DNA of 14,132 bases from positions 1-14,132 of the forward strand of contig JBJMGS010000419.1 of NCBI GenBank assembly GCA_045807785.1, written 5' to 3'. The notes beneath the pieces are model-generated. The model worked only from the letters and a program-made list of their open reading frames with translations, did not search any database and was not told where the DNA came from. Origin of the DNA: JAIVGV01 sp045807785. Its GTDB lineage: Bacteria; Acidobacteriota; Blastocatellia; Pyrinomonadales; Pyrinomonadaceae. Below are positions 7,705 to 13,208 of the stretch, in pieces (the first letter of the stretch is position 1; each line of letters begins with the position of its first letter). The translations under genes were made by a program, and so were the position numbers.

Positions 7705-7769
7705 CAAGTGACGAGCAAGGCGAGCCGACGGCTTTGCTTGTCACTTGTCACTTGTCACTCGTCACTTGT
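7665..7769. repeat. Inverted heptamer repeat forming a 36-bp hairpin (locus B)
   Basis: The left arm is in 7-nt phase from 7665, with clear AGTGACG or AGTGACA units at 7686, 7693, 7700 and 7707. The right arm has the complementary unit CTTGTCA at 7737, 7744 and 7751 and CTCGTCA at 7758. The arms pair from 7686-7721 to 7731-7766, giving a 36-bp stem with only two G-T wobbles and a 9-nt loop. It contains the TGA of paralog 2 (7702-7704) and ends 16 nt before the ATG of the ccdA fusion. Such a stem could act as a 3' stabiliser, an RNase III-type processing site, or an attenuator of downstream translation. No T-run follows, so a classical terminator is unlikely. Confidence 0.85.
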
Positions 7770-7782
7770 ATCTTCATCTGTT

Positions 7783-9060
7783 ATGGAAGGCGCAAACATC
7801 ACCATCTTGATCGCGTTCCTCGCGGGGCTGGCTTCGTTCTTGAGCCCGTGCGTGCTGCCGCTCGTGCCCGGTTACATCTCTCTGATGTCGGGCGTGAGCG
7901 CGGAGCACCTGAAGGGCGAAGGCGGATCGCGCGCGGGGGCAAGGCGCGCGGTCATCTTCAACTCGCTCGCGTTCAACGCGGGGCTCTCGATGATCTTTGT
8001 CTCGCTCGGCGCGGCGGCGGGGCTCGTCGGGTCGGCGATCATCTCGAACCCTTGGATCAGAATCATCGGCGGCGTGGTGATCATCGCCTTCGGCTTTCAA
8101 CTCATCGGCGTCCTCAAGATCGGCGCGCTCTACCGCGACACGCGCAAGTTCTCTGACGAGAAGCCGCGCGGACTCTTCGGCTCGTTCGCGCTCGGCCTCG
8201 CCTTCGCCGCTGGCTGGACGCCCTGCATCGGGCCGATCCTCGGCGGCATCATCGGGCTCGCGGCGACGAGCGGCGGGTGGAAGAGTGGACTCATCCTCTC
8301 CGCCTTCTACGCGGCGGGCTTAGCCGTGCCGTTCCTGCTGACCGGACTCCTCCTTAATCAATTCCTCGGCTTCTACACGTGGTTCCGGCGACACCTGCAC
8401 AAGGTTGAAGTCGTCTCCGGCGTGCTGCTCATCGCCATCGGGCTGCTCATCGCGACCAACAACGTCACGCGCCTCGCGAGTGTGGCGTCGAAGTTCGTCC
8501 CGAACGCCGAAGGGTGGGTCGAGTCGCGCATGAACAAGCCGCAGCCGACGCCGCCGACGAACACGACGAACGCGACCGGTGCGACGACTCCGCCCGTGGC
8601 GGGAGCGACGCTGAACGCGGCGGACGCGAAGGCGGCTCCGCAGATCGAGTTGAAGACGCTCGACGGTCGGCCCTTCCAGCTCGCTTCGCTGCGCGGGCGG
8701 GTCGTCGTCTTAAACTTCTGGGCGACGTGGTGCGTCCCGTGCCGCGCGGAGATTCCTGACTTAAGCGCGATGCAGCGCGATCTCGAAGGGCGCGGCTTGA
8801 CGGTCGTCGGCGTCTCGGCGGACGACACGGCGGACGACGTGCGCGACTTCCAGAAGGAGCTGCGGCAGGACTATACGGTCGTGCTCGGCACGACTGACGC
8901 CAAGTCGCAATACGGCGTCGTCGGCCTCCCCAAGACTTTCATCATCGACCGCGCCGGGCGCATTCGTCGCACCATCCCCGGCGAGCGTGCGCGCGCGCAG
9001 TTCGAGGCGGACGTGTTGCCGCTGCTCGACGAGAAAGAGTCGGTCTCCCTCAACAGATAG
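7783..9060 (+). CDS. CcdA-type transmembrane electron carrier fused to a TlpA/thioredoxin domain
   Basis: This 425-residue protein has a CcdA/DsbD-type membrane half (about 5-228) with six likely helices. It carries the two hallmark cysteines in FLSPCVLPLVPGY (C23) and AGWTPCIGP (C148), which shuttle electrons from cytoplasmic thioredoxin across the membrane. A T/N/P-rich linker (about 250-280) leads to a thioredoxin domain (about 285-415) with WCVPC (C317, C320), cis-Pro in GLPKTFIID (P383) and DRAGRI. With six helices both ends lie on the same side, presumably the outer one, so the fused domain could be the direct acceptor. The ATG at 7783 is chosen because the membrane domain begins there. 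An in-frame GTG at 7708 would add 25 residues made only of hairpin-repeat sequence. No ribosome site is visible between hairpin and ATG. It is likely the power source for the neighbouring secreted thioredoxin-fold proteins and possibly for cytochrome c maturation. Confidence 0.9.
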   Translation: MEGANITILIAFLAGLASFLSPCVLPLVPGYISLMSGVSAEHLKGEGGSRAGARRAVIFNSLAFNAGLSMIFVSLGAAAGLVGSAIISNPWIRIIGGVVIIAFGFQLIGVLKIGALYRDTRKFSDEKPRGLFGSFALGLAFAAGWTPCIGPILGGIIGLAATSGGWKSGLILSAFYAAGLAVPFLLTGLLLNQFLGFYTWFRRHLHKVEVVSGVLLIAIGLLIATNNVTRLASVASKFVPNAEGWVESRMNKPQPTPPTNTTNATGATTPPVAGATLNAADAKAAPQIELKTLDGRPFQLASLRGRVVVLNFWATWCVPCRAEIPDLSAMQRDLEGRGLTVVGVSADDTADDVRDFQKELRQDYTVVLGTTDAKSQYGVVGLPKTFIIDRAGRIRRTIPGERARAQFEADVLPLLDEKESVSLNR

Positions 9061-9123
9061 TTTCGCGGATCGGTCGCTCGGCGTTTCGCGAACTCAAACG
9101 ATCAAGCGGCGGCGTCAGCCGTC

Positions 9124-9128
9124 GGGAG
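9124..9128 (+). promoter_or_regulatory. Probable ribosome binding site of the WCxxW redoxin
   Basis: GGGAG lies 10 nt before the ATG at 9139, in the short gap after the CcdA fusion. It supports this start, which also gives a clean signal peptide. Confidence 0.4.
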
Positions 9129-9138
9129 TTTTAGCCGC

Positions 9139-9816
9139 ATGAAAAAGGTTCTCGCCCTCGCATCGCTCGTCTTCGCGCTCGCGCCCCATTCGCGCGCACA
9201 GCAGCCGACGTCCCAACCGATGCCGCAGCCGACGCCACCAGCCCAGACGCAGCCGACGCCCGTGCCGCCGGAGGCGCACGAGTACGCGCCGATCAAAGAG
9301 CGCGAGCTGAGTTATAAGAACTGGACGTTCAAGCGCGCGGCGTCGGGCGAGTCGCTGAATTTGCGCGACTGGGTGCGGGGCAAGAAGCTCGTGCTCGTCG
9401 TCTATTTCGCGCCGTGGTGTCGCAACTGGAAGCTCGAAGCGCCCGTCGTCGCGCGCCTCTACCAGAAGTACAGAGACGCCGGGCTCGACGTCGTGGCGGT
9501 CAGCGACTACGGCGCGGACGCCGAGATCAAAGCCTTCTTCGACGAGCACCCCGCGCCCTACACGGTCGTCGTCGAGTCAACCACGGCGGACGTGCGCGAG
9601 AAGACGGCGCACTACGGCTACCGCCACGAAACGGGCGACACGCGCAAGTGGGGCTCGCCCTACAACGTCTTCCTCGACTCGACGCAGCTCAACGAGCGTG
9701 GCGACGTGCTCGCGGCGAAAGTCTGGGTCGCGAACGGCGAACTCGTCGAGGCGGACGCAGAGCGTTTCATCCGCGAGCGGCTCGGACTGCCCGCCGAAGA
9801 TCGCATCGAACACTGA
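9139..9816 (+). CDS. Secreted thioredoxin-like redoxin with a single active-site cysteine (WCRNW)
   Basis: This 225-residue protein has a signal peptide (MKKVLALASLVFALAPHSRA|QQ, cleavage near 20), a Pro/Gln/Thr-rich linker to about 45, and a TlpA/redoxin-like domain (about 55-218). The strand VVYFAPWC and helix E-A-P match the thioredoxin active site, but the motif is W-C94-R-N-W97, so the resolving cysteine is replaced by Trp and no other Cys remains in the mature chain. A proline (P174, in KWGSPYNVFLD) sits where cis-Pro is expected. I recall similar WCxNW proteins from acidobacteria, so this is probably a family trait rather than damage. A monothiol cannot reduce disulfides by the usual two-cysteine route. 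Mixed-disulfide holding, peroxide reaction or a non-redox role are possible. It follows the CcdA fusion by 78 nt on the same strand. Confidence 0.85.
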   Translation: MKKVLALASLVFALAPHSRAQQPTSQPMPQPTPPAQTQPTPVPPEAHEYAPIKERELSYKNWTFKRAASGESLNLRDWVRGKKLVLVVYFAPWCRNWKLEAPVVARLYQKYRDAGLDVVAVSDYGADAEIKAFFDEHPAPYTVVVESTTADVREKTAHYGYRHETGDTRKWGSPYNVFLDSTQLNERGDVLAAKVWVANGELVEADAERFIRERLGLPAEDRIEH

Positions 9817-9865
9817 GAAGCCGCGACGCCATCCCAAGTCTTCCCCGCGCCTTAACCGCATCGAG

Positions 9866-10828
9866 ATGAAACTACGCCTGCTCTATCATGGCCACTGCTT
9901 CGACGGCGTCGCCTCTGCCGCTGTCTTCACGCGCTTCTACCTCGCGCGCGTCCGCCCCGCAGCGCACGTCGAATACGCAGGGCTCCTGCACCGACCCGGC
10001 TCGCTCTTCGACGCGGAGATGTTCGACGGCGACGAGAACGCCATCGTCGATTTCAAATACTCGCCCTCCGAAAAATTGACGTGGTGGTTCGATCACCACC
10101 AGTCCGCCTTCCTCACACCCGCGGACGAAGCGCACTTCCGCGCCGACCGTTCGGGCCAAAAGTTCTGGGACGCCGAGAGCAAGTCCTGCACAGAGTTCAT
10201 CGAGCGTGTCGCGCGCGAAAATTTCGGCTTCGACGACGCGACCCTCGCGCCGCTCGTCCGCTGGGCGCACATCATCGACGGCGCGTTCTACGACTCGCCC
10301 GCGCAGGTCGTCGAGTTGCGCGAGCCCGCGCTGCAACTGATGCAGGTCATCGAGAACACGGACGACGCGTTTCTCGAATGGATCATCCGCGCGCTCGTCA
10401 CACACTCGCTCGACGAAGTGGCGGCGGGCGCGGAGGTTCAGTCGCGCCTCGCGCCCATCCGCGAGCGGCATCTGGAAACGCTCGCCGCCGTGCGGCGCAA
10501 GATCGTGTACGCGCGCGGCGTCGTGAATTTCGATCTCATCGACGAGGGCTTCGAGGGCTTCAACAAGTTCATCCCCTACTACCTGCACCCGGAGACGACC
10601 TACTCGGTCGCGCTGACGCGCACCACACAGCGCACGAAAATCTCCGTCGGCTCGAACCCCTGGGCGCCCCGACCGCGCACGCACAACATCGCCACCATCT
10701 GCGAGCGCTACGGCGGCGGCGGCCACGCCGTTGTCGGCGCGGTCTCGTTCGCGACGGACGAGGTCGAGCGCGCGCGGAGGGCGGCTCAGGAGATCGTCGC
10801 AGAGTTGCAGAGTGAGTTTAGCGACTGA
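9866..10828 (+). CDS. DHH/DHHA1 family phosphoesterase
   Basis: This 320-residue cytoplasmic protein has no signal peptide and belongs to the DHH superfamily of Mn-dependent phosphoesterases, which includes NrnA-type nanoRNases, RecJ and exopolyphosphatases. Visible motifs are YHGHCFDGVASA near the start (H8, D13), D62 in AIVDFKY, the signature FDHH (D76, H77, H78), a likely metal-binding D138 in WAHIIDG, and the DHHA1 substrate loop RYGGGGHAVVGAVSF (H287). The first motif lacks the usual D-x-D spacing of NrnA, so the substrate cannot be assigned; nanoRNA, cyclic dinucleotide or another phosphoester are possible. The ATG at 9866 begins directly at the first beta strand. An upstream in-frame extension from 9698 overlaps the redoxin gene and is low complexity. 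There is no clear ribosome site. Co-transcription with the redox cluster is possible (49-nt gap), but a functional link is not evident. Confidence 0.85.
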   Translation: MKLRLLYHGHCFDGVASAAVFTRFYLARVRPAAHVEYAGLLHRPGSLFDAEMFDGDENAIVDFKYSPSEKLTWWFDHHQSAFLTPADEAHFRADRSGQKFWDAESKSCTEFIERVARENFGFDDATLAPLVRWAHIIDGAFYDSPAQVVELREPALQLMQVIENTDDAFLEWIIRALVTHSLDEVAAGAEVQSRLAPIRERHLETLAAVRRKIVYARGVVNFDLIDEGFEGFNKFIPYYLHPETTYSVALTRTTQRTKISVGSNPWAPRPRTHNIATICERYGGGGHAVVGAVSFATDEVERARRAAQEIVAELQSEFSD

Positions 10829-10856
10829 GCGGGCGCGGGAAGAAGCGCGGCTAAAA

Positions 10857-11013
10857 TTTAGACAGGATTGTCAGGATTCTGGAAATGACAGAGCGAAGCG
10901 AGTCAGGAATTTCGGAAGTCGCATAATGAAGCGAGTGAGGCAAAAACTTTCGCGCCTTCTTCTTCCATCATCCTATCTCTCATCATCCTGTTAATCCTGT
11001 TAATCCTGTCTAA
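10857..11013. repeat. Nonamer-armed inverted-repeat element (locus C), MITE-like
   Basis: The right arm has 9-nt units ATCCTGTTA at 10985 and 10994 and ATCCTGTCT at 11003, with a related unit at 10970. The left arm is the inverted copy. Positions 10858-10869 pair perfectly with 11002-11013 over 12 bp, and the match continues to 10878/10993 with one wobble and one mismatch. Both ends read TTAGACAGGATT inward. Inside are two near-identical 13-mers, GAAGCGAGTCAGG (10895-10907) and GAAGCGAGTGAGG (10928-10940). It carries no gene and fills most of the gap between the DHH gene and the VWFA gene. The AATCCTGTT-type unit is a familiar intergenic repeat in several phyla. Movement by a transposase elsewhere is inference. 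Confidence 0.7.
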
Positions 11014-11043
11014 CACCCTCCCTCTCGATCTAAAATTCCCGCG

Positions 11044-12114
11044 ATGAGACTCGCACTCTTCGTCATCGTCATCGCCGCCGCGTGCGTCTGCCGCGCGCAG
11101 CAGCCGACGCCGAGTCCGAGTCCGACGCCCGCGCGCGAAGAGCAGGAGCCGATCAAGGTCTTTACGCAGGAGGTGCGCGTGCCCGTCGCGGCCTTCGACC
11201 AGTTCGAGAACTTTGACCCGACGCTCGAAGCGCGCGACCTGCTCGTGCTCGAAGACGACGTGCCGCAGCAGGTGCGCAGCATCACGCGCGCGCCCGCCAA
11301 CGTCCTCGTCGTCTTCGACCTCGGCGGCAAAGCCTCGACCGCCACGCGCAACGATTCGACCGCGCGCGACGCCACCATCCACCTCATCGCCAGCTTGCGG
11401 CGCGGCGACCACGTCGCGCTCGTCCAGAACAGCCGCCGCGCAGAGGTCTTTCAGGACTGGACGGACGATCTCGGCTACGCGACCCACGCGCTGCAAACGA
11501 AATTCTTCACCGCCGAACGCTCGCGTCTCTCTGAATGCCTCGCACTCGCCGCCGCGAAACTCCGCGAGCAGCCCGTTGGCAACACGCACGTCGTCATCTT
11601 CACCGACGGGCTGGAACTTCAGTCGAAGGAAGAGATCAGCGCGGGCACGATCCGCGGCGACGCCATGCAATCCCTCGTCGCAACGCAGGCGAGCGTCCAT
11701 GTCTTCTCGTTCGCCTCTCTGGTCAACGACTTCGTGCGGATGCGCAACCACCCGGTGACCGTCGGCACGGGCGCGGGCGGCAACTCCGTTAAGGTCGTCA
11801 TCGACACGGACGCCGCGATGCGCCGCTGGTTCCGCGCCTACGCCCGCGCCACCCTCGAACGCGAGGAACAACTCACCGCGCTCGCCGAAGAAGCCGGCAC
11901 ACGCCTCCTCCAACCGCGCACGCCCGACGAGATCATTAAGCTCACCGAGCGCGTCGGGCGCGACATCAGCGCGCAGTACATCATCACCTACAAGCCGCAA
12001 AGACCCTTCACCTCAGACTCGCAAGGCGAGCGCCGCCACGTCACCGTCCGCCCCCGCCGCGCCGGTCTTGACCTCGAAGTCCTACGCACCGTCGTCACCG
12101 TGACAACGCCATAA
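11044..12114 (+). CDS. Secreted VWFA-related protein (acidobacterial VWFA-like family)
   Basis: This 356-residue protein has a short signal peptide (core about 3-14, CRA|QQ near 18) and a P/S/T linker. The body fits the VWFA-related domain family expanded in acidobacteria: a leading beta region with RDLLVLEDDVPQQV (about 64-77), the VWA core strand NVLVVFDLGG (about 86-95), LRRGDHVALV (about 118-127), VVIFTDGLE (about 183-191), TGTRLLQ-like EEAGTRLLQP (about 282-291) and the typical end SAQYIITYKP (about 309-318). Its MIDAS metal site is degenerate: the usual D-x-S-x-S is D92-L-G-G-K96, although D188 in TDG remains. It may therefore bind ligand without Mg or serve a structural role. There is no clear ribosome site, but TAAAAT lies about 7 nt before the ATG, which may mean a leaderless or very short-leader transcript. 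The M48 peptidase follows on the same strand. Confidence 0.85.
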   Translation: MRLALFVIVIAAACVCRAQQPTPSPSPTPAREEQEPIKVFTQEVRVPVAAFDQFENFDPTLEARDLLVLEDDVPQQVRSITRAPANVLVVFDLGGKASTATRNDSTARDATIHLIASLRRGDHVALVQNSRRAEVFQDWTDDLGYATHALQTKFFTAERSRLSECLALAAAKLREQPVGNTHVVIFTDGLELQSKEEISAGTIRGDAMQSLVATQASVHVFSFASLVNDFVRMRNHPVTVGTGAGGNSVKVVIDTDAAMRRWFRAYARATLEREEQLTALAEEAGTRLLQPRTPDEIIKLTERVGRDISAQYIITYKPQRPFTSDSQGERRHVTVRPRRAGLDLEVLRTVVTVTTP

Positions 12115-12144
12115 ATTCCGACAACCGTCAGCCGAAAACTGCCC

Positions 12145-12160
12145 CGCGAAGAATTTCGCG
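12145..12160. other. Small perfect hairpin in the VWFA-M48 gap
   Basis: CGCGAA (12145-12150) and TTCGCG (12155-12160) form a 6-bp stem with the 4-nt loop GAAT, 31 nt after the VWFA stop. There is no T-tract. It may be a weak processing or pausing site, or chance in GC-rich DNA. Confidence 0.25.
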
Positions 12161-12243
12161 CCGCGAATGTTTGCCGCGCGCACTCTTTTCGCGCCGCTCT
12201 TCCTTCGGCACGGGCGTTGCACCTGTCCGCAGCGATTCGCCCC

Positions 12244-12249
12244 AAGGAG
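12244..12249 (+). promoter_or_regulatory. Ribosome binding site of the M48 peptidase, deciding the start
   Basis: AAGGAG is the best Shine-Dalgarno site in the window. It directly abuts an ATG at 12250 but lies 6 nt from the ATG at 12256. Normal spacing therefore selects 12256, which also gives the MKKSRS signal-peptide start. Confidence 0.75.
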
Positions 12250-12255
12250 ATGACA

Positions 12256-13188
12256 ATGAAAAAATCGCGCTCGACACGCCCGCTCTTCCTCGCGCTTCTC
12301 ACACTCACGCTCTCGACGCTCGCGTTCGCCGTCAGCCCGCAAGAGCCACCGCGCGTGGAATGGACGCCGCCTGCGCCGCGCGAGAAAGCGAAGACGCCTT
12401 TCGCGCCGGAGCCCTTCGGCGGCGACAACATCTTCAAAGGCGAAGCCGAAAGCTGGCTCGCGGACGCCATCACGAAGGTCGAAGCCGGAAGGCTCGAACC
12501 CGTCGAAGACAAGTTCGTCGCCGACTACGTGGCGCAGCTCGGCCAGCGGCTCGCGGCGTACTCGGTCGCGCCGTCGAAGCAGTACAGGTTTATCGTGCTC
12601 TACGATAACGAAGTGAACGCGATGAGCATCGGCGGAGGTCGCATTTACGTCAATCTCGGAATGCTTAAAAACGTCGAGAGCGAAGACGAGTTGGCGTGCG
12701 TCATCGCGCACGAGATCGGGCACGACGCATTCGGTCATGCGCCAAAGACCGTGACGCGCCAACTATTCTGGATGACTGGCGTGAGGAAGGTTAGGAATTA
12801 TGAAGAGGTAGAATCATCTCTGGAAAAGTTGCTCGACGAGTATGGGAAAAAGCCGGTGGCAGCTATCGGCGAAAGCCTGCTCGGCTTCTCGCGCTTCAAC
12901 GAGTTGGAGGCTGATCGCGCGGCGTTCTACGACGCCTACAAGGCGGGATACAACCCAGAAGCACTGAAGACAGTCTTCAAGCGGTTCGAGCGCGAAGAGA
13001 AAGCCGAGGCGGGCAAAGACTATGCTATGTCTCAGTTCATGACCCTTCTCTTCGGCAGCCACCCACCGACGCCGCAGCGCGAGACGGCGATCTCTTGGGA
13101 GTCGAACTTCGTCAAGATGCCACCAAAGGGCGAACGCTACAAGAGCGCGGCGTTTGACGCAATGAAGGCGAGAGTCTCCAAGCTGTGA
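12256..13188 (+). CDS. Secreted M48-family zinc metallopeptidase
   Basis: This 310-residue protein has a signal peptide (MKKSRSTRPL, core about 9-23, AFA|VS near 25). The M48 core has the strand and loop NAMSIGGGRIYVNLGML (about 121-137), the zinc site AHEIGHDAFGH with H152, E153 and H156, and the third ligand region SRFNELEAD (E216, D220) where M48 enzymes carry the zinc-binding Glu. The late motif GSHPPTPQR (about 267-275) is typical of the family. M48 proteins such as BepA and LoiP act in envelope protein quality control, and BepA is linked to disulfide-bonded LptD. No C-terminal TPR region is present, so this is the short LoiP-like form. Mature Cys148 is not a lipobox residue. A stretch near 12781-12860 has visibly more A/T than its surroundings. 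The gene ends 11 nt before the convergent aminopeptidase gene. Confidence 0.9.
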   Translation: MKKSRSTRPLFLALLTLTLSTLAFAVSPQEPPRVEWTPPAPREKAKTPFAPEPFGGDNIFKGEAESWLADAITKVEAGRLEPVEDKFVADYVAQLGQRLAAYSVAPSKQYRFIVLYDNEVNAMSIGGGRIYVNLGMLKNVESEDELACVIAHEIGHDAFGHAPKTVTRQLFWMTGVRKVRNYEEVESSLEKLLDEYGKKPVAAIGESLLGFSRFNELEADRAAFYDAYKAGYNPEALKTVFKRFEREEKAEAGKDYAMSQFMTLLFGSHPPTPQRETAISWESNFVKMPPKGERYKSAAFDAMKARVSKL

Positions 13189-13189
13189 A

Positions 13190-13208
13190 GCGCGACAGGC
13201 TAACGCGC
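13190..13208. other. Short hairpin across the convergent gene ends
   Basis: GCGCG (13190-13194) and CGCGC (13204-13208) form a 5-bp stem with a 9-nt loop over the 11-nt gap between the convergent M48 and aminopeptidase genes. No T-run is present on either strand, so it is at most a weak bidirectional stop. Confidence 0.2.

Noticed and set aside
7708..7782. Upstream GTG extension of the CcdA fusion
   Set aside because: The 25 added residues are encoded only by the hairpin repeat and do not resemble a CcdA N-terminus. The ATG at 7783 directly precedes the first membrane helix.
9698..9865. Upstream extension of the DHH phosphoesterase
   Set aside because: It overlaps the redoxin gene and codes for low-complexity Ser/Arg sequence. 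The ATG at 9866 starts at the first strand of the domain.
10985..11013. CRISPR-like repeats
   Set aside because: The units are 9 nt and directly adjacent without spacers, which does not fit a CRISPR array.
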